Source: JAAGZL01 sp964628835
GTDB lineage: Bacteria; Pseudomonadota; Gammaproteobacteria; Chromatiales; Chromatiaceae
Length of the DNA stretch: 40,749 nucleotides
NCBI GenBank assembly: GCA_964628835.1
Contig: CAZVME010000025.1
Coordinates: forward strand, 1 to 40,749
Reading direction: 5' to 3'
Shown here: positions 17,427 to 26,501 of the stretch, piece after piece
Layout of the letters: the number at the start of each line of letters is the position of its first letter
Position numbering within the stretch: the first letter of the stretch is position 1
Position numbers and translations under genes: made by a program
The notes under the pieces: generated by a model
Seen by the model: the letters and a program-made list of their open reading frames with translations, nothing else
Told to the model about the DNA's origin: nothing
Databases searched by the model: none

Positions 17427-18488
17427 ATGGACGTTGACCGTATCACATCAGATGAATCAGAAGGCTTCTTTAATGATTTTATTGAAGAGCAGCTGAGTGA
17501 TCTGACGGAAGATATTCTCAATGAAGGGGACCTGGATCGAACGGATGCCCACGGTAGTGATCTGATTATTGAGATGGATGATATCTCCCCTCCCACTCTC
17601 ACCTATGGCGATGGAGGTGGTGGCGGTTTCCGTGGTGCAGGTCCTGGTGATGACAAGGGTAAGCTGAAGTTTGAGGTCTCCTTTGAGCGTTTTATGGAGC
17701 TGGTGGCAGATAAGCTGAGGTTGCCGGATTTGACCAAAGAGGGTAAGGGGAAGATCAAAGAGGTCTCCTACCACTACAAGACATTTGGTCCTGTCGGGGT
17801 GATCCTGGATAAGAAGCGCACCTTCAAGCGCGCCCTGAAATCCAGTGTCGGTATGGGTATTTATCAGCCGGAGCAGGGCCGATACGACGTGGAAGTGCGG
17901 CGCAGGGATCGGCGTTACAAGATCCCGCAGCGGGAAGAGAACCCGAAATTCAGGGCAGTGGTGTTTTATATGGGCGACATCTCATACTCCACCTTCGGTG
18001 AGCGGCTGGAGTTGGAGAAACGGTTGTTGAACTTTGTTCACCACTGGTTGGATTTCAATTATGGTAAGAACAATGTTGAACACCGTTTTTTCGTCCATGA
18101 TGTAGAGGCCTATGAAGTTACGCCCGAGCAGTTCTATCAGGTGGGTAATATTGGTGGTACCCGTGCCGCGCCGGTGTTTGATCTGGTGGCCAATGTTGCC
18201 TTTAATGATTATGATCCGGCCACTACGAACTTCTACGGTTTTTATGTGGGTGATGGTGAGCTGTTTGGCAATGACGCCAAAGAGATCACCAAGATTCTGC
18301 AGCAGCGGCTTCACTCCATGTTTAACCGCCTGGCCCTGGTAGAGGTGCAGCCCGGTTCCATGAGCTGTCTGAATAGCGAGGTGGCCAAGGCCTTTGGCAC
18401 TGACCGGGTGATTCGTACCACCGTACTAAAGGCCAAACAACATATAGTGCAGGTGATCAAGCAGATGTTTCAGGAGCATGATGCTTAG
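17427..18488 (+). CDS. yeaH: YeaH/DUF444 vWA-like protein
   Basis: A 353-residue DUF444 family protein, shorter than E. coli YeaH (about 427). The N-terminal 60 residues are acidic, followed by a glycine-rich stretch (GDGGGGGFRGAGPGDD). The vWA-like C-terminal half has a metal-binding DxSxS motif, D184-I-S186-Y-S188, and a later IGGTRAAPVF segment in the place of the MIDAS threonine loop. It is always linked to PrkA and SpoVR, which recalls MoxR AAA+/vWA pairs; adaptor function is inferred. Its stop overlaps the spoVR start by 11 bp (ATGATGCTTAG), indicating translational coupling. Confidence 0.9.
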   Translation: MDVDRITSDESEGFFNDFIEEQLSDLTEDILNEGDLDRTDAHGSDLIIEMDDISPPTLTYGDGGGGGFRGAGPGDDKGKLKFEVSFERFMELVADKLRLPDLTKEGKGKIKEVSYHYKTFGPVGVILDKKRTFKRALKSSVGMGIYQPEQGRYDVEVRRRDRRYKIPQREENPKFRAVVFYMGDISYSTFGERLELEKRLLNFVHHWLDFNYGKNNVEHRFFVHDVEAYEVTPEQFYQVGNIGGTRAAPVFDLVANVAFNDYDPATTNFYGFYVGDGELFGNDAKEITKILQQRLHSMFNRLALVEVQPGSMSCLNSEVAKAFGTDRVIRTTVLKAKQHIVQVIKQMFQEHDA

Positions 18489-20106
18489 TCTGCGCTCAGA
18501 TCCAAAGCTGCGGGAGCTGCTACGGCGGGTGGAGTACCTTGCCAGGGATAAATTCGGCATGGCACTGCCGGAGATGCGTTTCTTTATCCTGGACCCCATG
18601 GAGTTTGCCTCTCTACTGGAGAAAAACGTTTACCCTACCAGCCCGGTTAATATCTGGGAGGGGAAGAATATAGTTAACAAAAAGCACCGGGTAGAGACCG
18701 GCCAAGAGTCTGCGCTTTACTACGAAGTGGTGCAGACCGGTAATCCATCCTACGCCTATTTGAATGCGACCAACTCGGCCCTGACCCAGGCCTCGGTGAT
18801 GGCGCATGTGGCAGGACACTGTGAGTTTTCAGAGCTGAATGTATTGAACGACTCTGACTCTGATCGCACTGAATATGTAATGCATCTGGTGCGTAAAGTG
18901 GATTTGGCCAGGCAGCAGATGGGAGAGCGGCGTTACATCGACTACTGGAATGCCTGCGAATCTGCGTTGCCATTTATTGCCCCCAACTCCCAGTACAATC
19001 TGGCCAACAGTATTCATCAAGAGAGTGCCATGATCGCCAGGGCAGTGGAGTCTGCTGATAAACCAGATAGTGAAAATCCACCATTGAATCTGGTGTCAGA
19101 TACGATGAATGCAATTCTGAAAACTGATGAAACCAAGCCCTTTATGGAGCTGGAGAGGAAGCGGGTGCGTCAGGAGATGCTCAGTCGCAGAGGCTATACG
19201 CTACACGCCCCGTGTCAGGATGTCCTGGGCTTTCTGCGTGAGTATGCCCCCACTAGTAAAACCGAGCACGCCATTCTTGATTACCTGTACATCAGTCATC
19301 AACACCAGGATTTTATTGCTCGTACGCAGATTATGAATGAGGGTTGGGCCATGTACTGGGAGAAGAAAATTCTGATGGAGTTGTTTGCAGAAGATTCGGT
19401 GCGTGGCGCTATCGACTATGCCAGGGTGTTCTCAGGGGTCTGTTTGCCCCGGCCCTATTTTCAGCGTAATCCCTACCATCTTGGTTACAACATGTGGCTG
19501 CACATAGAGGAGCTGTACGGTGAGGGCAAGATCAGCCTGGCCTATCATGAAGAGACCGACCTGGATGCCAAGCAACAGTGGAAAAAACCGGAACAGGAAA
19601 AGCCGCACGAGTGTATGCGACACCTGGTAAAAACCATTACGGATTATGAGTTCCTGCGACGCTTTCTTACCCCGGAACTGGTGGGACGCTTTCACCTTAA
19701 CCGCCTGGATCAAACCATGGCTCAGCAGCTGGGTGTGAAGAGTGAAGATATCGTTAAGGCGGATCGGCAGTGGGTGTGGTTGCATCCTGAGCCAATCCTT
19801 AATGAGATGCTGGAATTTTTTGCTCACTACTACCGTCCCCGGGTCTACATAGTTGACACTAATTATCTGGATGGTGGTCTACTGCTTATGCACCGGGATG
19901 ATGGTAGGCGGTTGCGAGTGGACTGGATAAGACCAACCTTAAGCAATCTGAACCGTATGTGGAAAGCTCCGGTGTATCTGCTCTCCAGGGACAAGCTCTA
20001 TTCGGCAGGTGCTGGAGGGTACAAGGAGAGTGAGGTTAAGGAAGTGTCCTTTGAGGATGTTACCGAACGTCTAGCTAGACAGCAGCAACCGTTTAAGGCC
20101 GCCTGA
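18478..20106 (+). CDS. spoVR: SpoVR family protein (YcgB-like)
   Basis: A 542-residue SpoVR family protein. In Bacillus SpoVR affects spore cortex formation, but the family is common in non-sporulating proteobacteria, where it goes with PrkA and YeaH and appears in stationary phase; its biochemical role is unknown. Visible signatures are QASVMAHVAGHCEFSELNVL (M108-H110-H114), RTQIMNEGWAMYWEKKIL (N287-E288-G289-W290) and the NPYHLGYNMWLHIEE segment. The clustered His/Glu residues could hold a metal (inference). The start is the first of two adjacent ATGs at 18478, overlapping yeaH; 18481 is equally possible. Confidence 0.92.
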   Translation: MMLSLRSDPKLRELLRRVEYLARDKFGMALPEMRFFILDPMEFASLLEKNVYPTSPVNIWEGKNIVNKKHRVETGQESALYYEVVQTGNPSYAYLNATNSALTQASVMAHVAGHCEFSELNVLNDSDSDRTEYVMHLVRKVDLARQQMGERRYIDYWNACESALPFIAPNSQYNLANSIHQESAMIARAVESADKPDSENPPLNLVSDTMNAILKTDETKPFMELERKRVRQEMLSRRGYTLHAPCQDVLGFLREYAPTSKTEHAILDYLYISHQHQDFIARTQIMNEGWAMYWEKKILMELFAEDSVRGAIDYARVFSGVCLPRPYFQRNPYHLGYNMWLHIEELYGEGKISLAYHEETDLDAKQQWKKPEQEKPHECMRHLVKTITDYEFLRRFLTPELVGRFHLNRLDQTMAQQLGVKSEDIVKADRQWVWLHPEPILNEMLEFFAHYYRPRVYIVDTNYLDGGLLLMHRDDGRRLRVDWIRPTLSNLNRMWKAPVYLLSRDKLYSAGAGGYKESEVKEVSFEDVTERLARQQQPFKAA

Positions 20107-20144
20107 GGAGTCTGCTGCGGACAGATTAAAAAGCGGGGTTGTAT

Positions 20145-22661
20145 ATGAATAGTTTTAATTTCGACCGCATTTTGGGTTACTCAAAAAAGCGCAGTCTGAG
20201 CTTCAATGAATTTGTAACCGAGGCAGTAAATAATCCCTTACAGTGTCTACACACCAGTTCCTCCCTGATTACAGAGGCGGTGAAGCATTTTGGCTACGAG
20301 ATTGTGGTGCGCTCGGGCGAGCCGACCATCAACTATAAGATCTTTGCCGACCCCTTTGCCAATGGGATCAACGAAGTGTGTGGCCAGGAGTTTTGCGCCA
20401 AGCAGATAATTGATGTCATAGAGTCTGTGGGCAAGGAGTCTGGGCCCAGTCGCGGCATCATCCTGGTGGGGCCGCCGGCATCTGGCAAGACCAATATTGT
20501 TGATCTGATCTGCCAGGCGCTGGAGGAGTACAGCAAACTCCCTTCGGTAAAGCTCTATTCACTCTTCTTCTGTTTCAGCGATGGCCAGGACTATCGCCTG
20601 GAGATTCGCCCCACATTTGCGCAGAACCCTATTCTACTGTTCCCCACCGCCCTGGAGCAGGACGGTGAGTTGATTCATCCGCGGCATGAGTTCTTTGAGT
20701 GTCTGCAAAAAGAGCAGGATGGCAATGGCGACCCCATTCGCGTCCCCACCTATTATCAGCATGCCGCGTTAGATAAGCGCAGTATGAATATGCTACAGAC
20801 GTTGATGGAGAATCCGCGTAATCAGGGTAAGTCTCTATCTGAGATTATTGAAGAGTATGTGCGAGTGGAAGAGATCGAGTTTTCCAATGCCCAGGCGCGT
20901 GGCATCGCAAACATAGATGATATGGGAGAATTAAGGGTACGCACCACGCCCATGAAGATGGGCGAGAAGTTGAGTGTTATTTTGGCCGAACATCTACCGG
21001 GTATGAATATTGCTCAGTATGAGGGCGCACTGGTGAGCGCCAACCGGGGAGTATTGCATGTCCACGATGCTTTCACCTCAGGCTCAGAAGAGAGTGCCAC
21101 GCAGGAAGAGTACAAGCCTCTGCTGATGTTGTTGGGTAGTGGTAAGGCATCCATCGAGTCAACCCAGGCAGCCATAGACACAACCGTAATAATTACCACC
21201 AACATTGAAGAGATGCAGTTATTGGAGCGGCAGCTTACCTCTTCCAAATTGTTAGATCGGATTGAGAAGATTCCGGTCAACTACCTGCTGGACGCCAATG
21301 CTGAGATGGATATTCTGCGCCGGGATATGGCCAATATGCGCAAGCAGTATGATGTGGATCCGAATCTGTTGCGCATCGCCGCCTATTACTCAGTGATGAC
21401 CCGGCTGATGACCCCCTTGGAAGATGGGCTGCCAGAGGAGTGGAGTACCGAGAAAAAGGCGTTGTTCGTCTCCATTACCCCGGAGCAGAAGATGTTCATC
21501 TATGCTGCACAATCGGACGACCCAGTAAGCACTATACGTAATCTTCCATTCTGGCATCCGTTCCGGAATGAAGCGGCAAAATTGGAAATTGATATAGATG
21601 CGCCAGATGGCTACTCAAAGCTGATAAACCGGCGCGCAGATAGCGTGCCACTGGAGCAGACAGGTCTGTTCAGCGCTGAGCAGTTACAGATGATTGATGA
21701 TAGTTTCATGCGCGAGCTGTGGAATCAGCACTATCCAAATGAGGGGAAGCATGGAATCTCGGTGCGGCAGCTACAGAATATTATGCGCAATACTATTGTG
21801 GTTTCGGATGGCACCAAGATCCATGTGGGGACCTTTCTAAGTCAGCTAAAAAGAGTCTTCATCCAGGGTTCAACCATTCACCACTGGCTGAACATCAATC
21901 ACAATCAAAATCTAAATAATGTACGGATTACTCCACGCGCTGTTGGCACAGTGGTCTTCTCCGAAGGGGAGGGTGATTATGGTGACTATCAGGGGTTGGT
22001 AAAGGTGCTGCAGGCGGTCTATTTCACCATTATCTGCAAAGAGATTACCGTCTGCACAGTGGACCGTGACCCGGAAGAGATAGCTGTGGATCTGCGGCGT
22101 TATCTGCAACATGCACTGTTGGCCACAGCGGCAGAGAATCAGGCCTTTGCCCATATCATGATCCCCAAATTCACCTATGTGGACTCTGGAACCGGCGCCA
22201 AGGTGGATAAGCCAGACGAGAGGTTTATGGAATCAATAGAGCGGATACTCGCCCTTCCAGATGCCTGTGCCATCTACAGGCGCGAGATAGCCCAGCGCTT
22301 TTTAGAGCTGCAGAATAGTGGCGAGCTGGTGTTGGAACATGGTAAATCTGCTGTCGCATCGCGCAATGATAATCTGTTGACCTGCTTTGGCAGTGAGTAC
22401 ACTCGCCTGTTATCTCACCGCAGGACCGTGGAGTATATTGACCCTGAACGGCTGAAGGAGGCATTCGTGCACAAGCGTAACTCCTCGGATGAATTTGCTG
22501 CCTATCCAACTGAGATAAAGGAGTTCATACAGAACATCCTGGGCAACATGATGAAGCGCTACCGCTACTCTGAACGCAATGCACTGGATACCATCATCTT
22601 CGCCTTGCGCAAGGACATAATAAAGTTTGAGGAGATTATCAGTCCGGAATTGTCTGATTAA
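20145..22661 (+). CDS. PrkA-like AAA+ protein, second divergent copy
   Basis: An 838-residue relative of the first PrkA in this operon, but only distantly similar. The N-terminus (FNEFVTEAVNNPLQCLHTSS) mirrors the FPDYLSMTVKQPWITRNTF start of the first copy. It has a normal P-loop, GPPASGKT with K115-T116, and the downstream TTVIITTNIEEMQLLERQL sensor-like strand. An insertion-rich middle makes it about 190 residues longer than E. coli YeaG. The ATG at 20145 has GGGG 6 nt upstream; an in-frame TTG at 20139 is less likely. It lies 38 bp after spoVR and is last in the operon. It could form mixed rings with the first copy or have its own client; neither is known. Confidence 0.85.
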   Translation: MNSFNFDRILGYSKKRSLSFNEFVTEAVNNPLQCLHTSSSLITEAVKHFGYEIVVRSGEPTINYKIFADPFANGINEVCGQEFCAKQIIDVIESVGKESGPSRGIILVGPPASGKTNIVDLICQALEEYSKLPSVKLYSLFFCFSDGQDYRLEIRPTFAQNPILLFPTALEQDGELIHPRHEFFECLQKEQDGNGDPIRVPTYYQHAALDKRSMNMLQTLMENPRNQGKSLSEIIEEYVRVEEIEFSNAQARGIANIDDMGELRVRTTPMKMGEKLSVILAEHLPGMNIAQYEGALVSANRGVLHVHDAFTSGSEESATQEEYKPLLMLLGSGKASIESTQAAIDTTVIITTNIEEMQLLERQLTSSKLLDRIEKIPVNYLLDANAEMDILRRDMANMRKQYDVDPNLLRIAAYYSVMTRLMTPLEDGLPEEWSTEKKALFVSITPEQKMFIYAAQSDDPVSTIRNLPFWHPFRNEAAKLEIDIDAPDGYSKLINRRADSVPLEQTGLFSAEQLQMIDDSFMRELWNQHYPNEGKHGISVRQLQNIMRNTIVVSDGTKIHVGTFLSQLKRVFIQGSTIHHWLNINHNQNLNNVRITPRAVGTVVFSEGEGDYGDYQGLVKVLQAVYFTIICKEITVCTVDRDPEEIAVDLRRYLQHALLATAAENQAFAHIMIPKFTYVDSGTGAKVDKPDERFMESIERILALPDACAIYRREIAQRFLELQNSGELVLEHGKSAVASRNDNLLTCFGSEYTRLLSHRRTVEYIDPERLKEAFVHKRNSSDEFAAYPTEIKEFIQNILGNMMKRYRYSERNALDTIIFALRKDIIKFEEIISPELSD

Positions 22662-22831
22662 CCTGATAGATTGCTTGTGGGAATGAGCGGTACTCTATTC
22701 TACTTTTTTGATCCATTAATGCAGTTCACTGATGATGTGCATTTGTTTGTGCTATTGTGTTTTGGGGATTGAATCTCACTGGATGAGGCACTAATGTAAC
22801 GTCCAATAATATCTTCTCTGGATTAGCAAGA

Positions 22832-24265
22832 ATGGCACTTACCTTCTATTGGCATGATTACGAAACCTGGGGTACGGACCCCAGGCGTGACTGGCCGTCC
22901 CAGTTTGCCGGTATCCGTACCGATGCTGATCTCAATGTCATAGGCAAACCACTGGTTCAATACTGCAAGCCGGCGAATGATATGTTGCCGCATCCCGAGG
23001 CCTGCCTGGTAACCGGAATTACCCCCCAACGGGCGCTGGCGGAAGGGGTGTGTGAGGCGGAGTTTTTTAGTGCAATCCACCGGGAACTGGCGCACCCGGG
23101 AACCTGCACCGTGGGTTATAACAGCATCCGCTTTGATGATGAGTTCACCCGCTATGGGCTGTACCGTAATTTTTTTGATCCCTATGCCAGAGAGTGGCAG
23201 AACAGCAACTCGCGCTGGGACATCATCGACATTGTACGCTTGACCCGAGCCTTGCGGCCTGAGGGTATAGAGTGGCCGGTGAAAGAGGATGGGGTGAGCA
23301 GTTTTCGGCTGGAGGAGTTGACCGCGGCCAACGATATAGAGCATACGGAGGCGCACGATGCCCTGTCGGATGTGTATGCCACCATTGCCATGGCACGTCT
23401 GGTAAAAGACTGCCAGCCCCGGTTGTTTGATTATCTGTTGCAGATGCGGAACAAACGCAAGGTGGCGGAGCAGTTGAATGTTGCAACTATGGCCCCGGTG
23501 CTGCATGTATCCTCCAGGTACCCGGCCAAGGATGGTTGCATCGCCATGGTGACGCCGCTGGCGAATCATCCGGTCAATCGTAATGCGGTGATTGTCTATG
23601 ATCTGCGTGTTGATCCGACTCCGTTACTGGATCTGGGAGTGGATGAGATCAGGCAGAGGGTGTTTACCTCAAGGAGTGAACTGCCGGAAGGTACGGAACG
23701 CATCCCGTTGAAGGAGGTGCACATCAACAAATGTCCGGTGGTGGTTCCCATGAGCACCCTGACTGATGAGGCAGCTGCCGAGTGGAAGATTGATGTGGCT
23801 ATGGCGGAACAGCATCTGGAGATGCTGCGCGGTGCATCCTTGGTCGCGAAGGTACAGCAGGTCTACACCGGGCGTGAGTTTGCGCCCATAGCCGACCCGG
23901 ATCAGGCCCTGTATGGAGGCGGTTTTTTCTCCGATGCTGACCGACGGAGCATGGAGCAGGTGCAGGCTACGCCGCCCTCTGATCTCGCATCTTTGCAGCA
24001 ATCTTTTGACGATGTACGCCTGCCAGAGATGCTGTTCAGGTATCGTGCCCGTAACTGGCCGGGCACCCTATCGGCTGCGGAGAAGGTTCGCTGGGATAGT
24101 TTTCGCCGTGGTCGCCTGACTGATCCGCAGGCAGACGTAGGTATAACCCTGGATGACTACCGCTCCAGGCTGGCGCAGATGATGGTTGATCCGGAGTTGG
24201 CTGAGCGGGAGCGGGGGATTTTATCAGAACTGGCTGACTGGCCAAGGGTGATCCTGAATGAGTGA
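22832..24265 (+). CDS. sbcB: Exodeoxyribonuclease I
   Basis: SbcB digests single-stranded DNA 3' to 5' and works with RecJ and RecBCD in repair. At 477 residues it matches E. coli (475). The DEDDh exonuclease core is complete: HDYETWG gives D9 and E11, YNSIRFDDEFTRYGLYRNFF gives the second site, and AHDALSDVYATIAMARLV gives the final His and Asp. The C-terminal SH3-like and helical domains (about 200-470) follow. The ATG at 22832 is the first that preserves the N-terminal strand. It is likely a single-gene unit ending in the inverted repeat at 24279-24317. Confidence 0.96.
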   Translation: MALTFYWHDYETWGTDPRRDWPSQFAGIRTDADLNVIGKPLVQYCKPANDMLPHPEACLVTGITPQRALAEGVCEAEFFSAIHRELAHPGTCTVGYNSIRFDDEFTRYGLYRNFFDPYAREWQNSNSRWDIIDIVRLTRALRPEGIEWPVKEDGVSSFRLEELTAANDIEHTEAHDALSDVYATIAMARLVKDCQPRLFDYLLQMRNKRKVAEQLNVATMAPVLHVSSRYPAKDGCIAMVTPLANHPVNRNAVIVYDLRVDPTPLLDLGVDEIRQRVFTSRSELPEGTERIPLKEVHINKCPVVVPMSTLTDEAAAEWKIDVAMAEQHLEMLRGASLVAKVQQVYTGREFAPIADPDQALYGGGFFSDADRRSMEQVQATPPSDLASLQQSFDDVRLPEMLFRYRARNWPGTLSAAEKVRWDSFRRGRLTDPQADVGITLDDYRSRLAQMMVDPELAERERGILSELADWPRVILNE

Positions 24266-24278
24266 CAGGAGTGAGGAG

Positions 24279-24317
24279 CAGTAGGCCAGGAAAAGTGTTA
24301 GCTTATCCGGCCTACTG
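24279..24317. terminator. Inverted repeat between convergent sbcB and a small gene
   Basis: CAGTAGGCC (24279-24287) and GGCCTACTG (24309-24317) are exact complements; a bulged A and then GGA/TCC extend the stem inward. It lies between two convergent genes, where a two-way terminator is expected, but neither side has a strong T-tract. Confidence 0.5.
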
Positions 24318-24327
24318 AAGTAGATAG

Positions 24328-24612
24328 CTAATCTTTAGTCCAGTTTTCCAGGGCAGCGATGATACTCTTTGCCTGATCCTTGCTGGAGATATTGAATTTG
24401 GATTTTGGCATGTATTCGCCATTGCGCTTCTGATAGCGGCGGATGGTGTACTTGTCCGGTCCGTACTCCTCTTTGCTGCGGTTCCAGTCCTGATATTGAA
24501 AGATGACGGTGGACCAGGCACCTTTGGTCAGGACCTGCTTGTCCAGCTCTTTTACTATCTCGATACCGTCTTCAGTGTAGCTTACGGTCAGCTCTTCGAC
24601 ACTGGATGCCAT
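24328..24612 (-). CDS. Conserved-looking small protein of unknown function
   Basis: A 94-residue soluble protein with no signal peptide. It opens with an acidic beta-rich part (VEELTVSYTEDGIEIVKEL), continues with KGAWSTVIFQYQDWNRSKEE and TIRRYQKRNGEYMPKSKFNI, and ends with a helix (DQAKSIIAALENW). The TIRRYQKRNGxY...SKFNISS pattern is one I associate with an unnamed proteobacterial family, from memory only. An AGAGGA ribosome site sits 9 nt before the ATG, which supports expression. It stands alone between sbcB and the ankyrin gene. Confidence 0.75.
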   Translation of the reverse strand: MASSVEELTVSYTEDGIEIVKELDKQVLTKGAWSTVIFQYQDWNRSKEEYGPDKYTIRRYQKRNGEYMPKSKFNISSKDQAKSIIAALENWTKD

Positions 24613-24675
24613 TGTTTCTGTCCTCTATATCTGTGTGATTGTGGGCCTGAAAGTTACCAGAACATGCCTTCAAGG

Positions 24676-25344
24676 TCACGGTCTTTGGTCAGAGACCGCA
24701 CCATTTCTTTTCAGCAGGCGGATTATCGACCCGTCGTTTTTCTGGTTTGCAAGTTGCAGTGGAACCTGTCCTGATCCACCGGGCTGGTTGGCATCAGCAC
24801 CATTGGCTATGAGTAGTTTCACCAGCACCCGGTTGCCCTGGCTAATGGCCTCAAGCAGTGGGGTTACGCCGTCGGCAGAGATATGGTTGATGTCTGCTCC
24901 CTTCTGCAGCAGTAGCTTGATCACATCTCGGTCGTTGATGTTGTTGCGCACGCTGTCCGCTAACAGCTGGTCTGGATTGAACTGGGCTCCCTGTTGCAGT
25001 AACAGCTCTGCAACCTGGGTGCGGCCGGACATTACTGCGGTGTGCAGCGGCGTGTGGTTGTGGCTGTCTGGGCCTTCGATTTTCGCTCCATGCTTGAGCA
25101 GCAGTTTGGTTATGATGGGTCGTCCCTTCTCTGCTGCAACATGCAGTGGCGTCTGACCGCTGGGGCCGGCCTGGTTGATGTCTGCCCCCCAGAAGATATG
25201 GCGCTCAATCTGATCAATATCACCCCGCTGAAGGGCGAGGTGGAAGGTGATGCTGGGACGGTCTGGGTCAGAGCATCCAGTGATTACGAACAGCACCATG
25301 ATCAGGCATGGAATCAGGAGTAAATCGGCTTTCTTAATGGCCAT
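24676..25344 (-). CDS. Ankyrin-repeat lipoprotein
   Basis: A 222-residue protein with a short basic N-terminus (MAIKK), a hydrophobic segment and a lipobox ITGC with lipidated Cys at C24, so it should be anchored in a membrane outside the cytoplasm. About five ankyrin repeats follow: residues 31-60, 61-92, 95-126, a degenerate one at 127-157, 158-189 and a partial one to 217, with typical GQTPLHVAAEKGRPIITKLL and DGVTPLLEAISQGNRVLVKL units. Ankyrin repeats bind proteins; the partner is unknown. The start has no strong ribosome site. Codon use looks like that of its neighbours, so there is no sign of recent transfer. Confidence 0.88.
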   Translation of the reverse strand: MAIKKADLLLIPCLIMVLFVITGCSDPDRPSITFHLALQRGDIDQIERHIFWGADINQAGPSGQTPLHVAAEKGRPIITKLLLKHGAKIEGPDSHNHTPLHTAVMSGRTQVAELLLQQGAQFNPDQLLADSVRNNINDRDVIKLLLQKGADINHISADGVTPLLEAISQGNRVLVKLLIANGADANQPGGSGQVPLQLANQKNDGSIIRLLKRNGAVSDQRP

Positions 25345-25467
25345 AACAAGTTAGGTTTTCCGTATGGGGTCAACTGCGCTTTCTAGGTTTAATATTAGGG
25401 TCGCAGGAGTTGGAACGCAAGGCTGCATTGCGTGGCGTGGATAGTAGCGGCGTGTTAGGGTACAGCC

Positions 25468-25851
25468 ATGTTACTGAAAATCTTGTTTACGTTATTTATT
25501 ATCATCGCAGCGATATTTTATGTGAGAGTCAGGGCTAGGAATCGTGAGCTGGCCCCTATGGCGCCGCCACTGCCGCGCCCGGTGACACCGGAGCGGCCCA
25601 GGATGGTATATTATCTGGCCCTTGGCCTGCTGCTGATTATGCTCTCGGGTGTGGGCTATTATCTGTTTCAGATCTGGTTTGATGGGTCGCGCATAATCAC
25701 CGTGCGGGTTATCAACTCAAACACCGGGTCGGTAACCAGCTATGAGGTGTATAAGGGAGATGTGGTTGCGGGTGAGAGCACCTTTCACACCGTAGACGGC
25801 AGGACAATAACTATGGCTGCCGTGGAGCGCTTGGAGATGGGTGGGGAGTAG
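25468..25851 (+). CDS. Small inner-membrane protein of unknown function
   Basis: A 127-residue protein with two predicted membrane helices, about residues 4-19 and 46-68, joined by a proline-rich loop (PMAPPLPRPVTPERPR). A soluble C-terminal beta-rich domain (ITVRVINSNTGSVTSYEVYK and GRTITMAAVERLEM) follows, probably on the periplasmic side. I do not recognise the family with certainty; the tail looks like a small all-beta domain. AGGG precedes the ATG at 25468. Confidence 0.7.
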   Translation: MLLKILFTLFIIIAAIFYVRVRARNRELAPMAPPLPRPVTPERPRMVYYLALGLLLIMLSGVGYYLFQIWFDGSRIITVRVINSNTGSVTSYEVYKGDVVAGESTFHTVDGRTITMAAVERLEMGGE

Positions 25852-25873
25852 CCTGTCCTGACAGGGTGTTTTG

Positions 25874-26239
25874 TTACACCGGCGCCGCTTCCAGCAGAGC
25901 CGAGAGATTTGCCGACCCGGGTCCGGACTGTGCCTGCAGTGCTTGGAGACCGTTTTCCTCTATCATCCCCCTGATATCCGCAGCCACCAGGCGAGCTTGC
26001 TCGGGGGTTGTTATGGAGATCTCTCTAGACGCCTGGGATTGTGACTGGCTAAAGATCTGGTTTGCCCGTTCCACGTCAACCGAATTTGCCTCAACGCTGG
26101 TGGTGTCGTTTGGAGTTACGGTGGAACTAGTTGGGTCCGTCTGGTGCGTCCCACCTTGTTCAGTACTCTTTTTATTAGAGACAGAGGTGTGTGTACCCTC
26201 GGATGCTAGGATCTTGTCATTGGTAATGGGTGTTACCAC
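25874..26239 (-). CDS. Small polar protein of unknown function (GTG start)
   Basis: A 121-residue protein. Residues 1-60 are low-complexity, rich in Thr, Ser, Asn and Asp. The C-terminal half looks folded and helical (ISITTPEQARLVAADIRGMI, then NGLQALQAQ and NLSALLEAAP). There is no signal peptide or membrane helix. I chose this strand over a similar-length ORF on the other strand because the GTG start (26237-26239) has a good AGGAG site 8 nt upstream and the composition is that of a real protein. The layout resembles small secretion- or flagellum-related proteins such as FlgM, but no motif proves that. Confidence 0.6.
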   Translation of the reverse strand: MVTPITNDKILASEGTHTSVSNKKSTEQGGTHQTDPTSSTVTPNDTTSVEANSVDVERANQIFSQSQSQASREISITTPEQARLVAADIRGMIEENGLQALQAQSGPGSANLSALLEAAPV

Positions 26240-26501
26240 TGGGTTTACTCCTGTTTAGCCGGTAAATTGACGTTGTCGCTACTAATTCGTTGCAGTTATC
26301 CATGCGCTGCAAATCATGGGCCAAGTCCACTTCATGGCTCGACAATCGTCTGAACACACCAGATATTAGCAGATTTTTGGCTCATAGTTACTGTATTAGA
26401 TTAGGTATGTGATGTAATATTGTGTGATTGCAGGTAAAAAATTGCACAAACTCACTCTCTCCTTGAGTAATAACAACGTTTACCTGATCTGGATACGGCA
26501 A

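Noticed and set aside
22823..23569. 248-codon minus-strand ORF opposite sbcB
   Set aside because: Shadow of a complete DEDDh exonuclease gene on the other strand.
25866..26258. Plus-strand ORF of 130 codons opposite the GTG-start small protein
   Set aside because: It is Cys/Trp/Ser-rich with no ribosome site; the minus-strand frame has an AGGAG site and a protein-like composition.
26240..26280. GCCGGTAA preceded by a GTTT-containing stretch, a possible sigma-28 promoter
   Set aside because: The -35 matches only its last four bases and the downstream gene is a transporter, not a motility gene.
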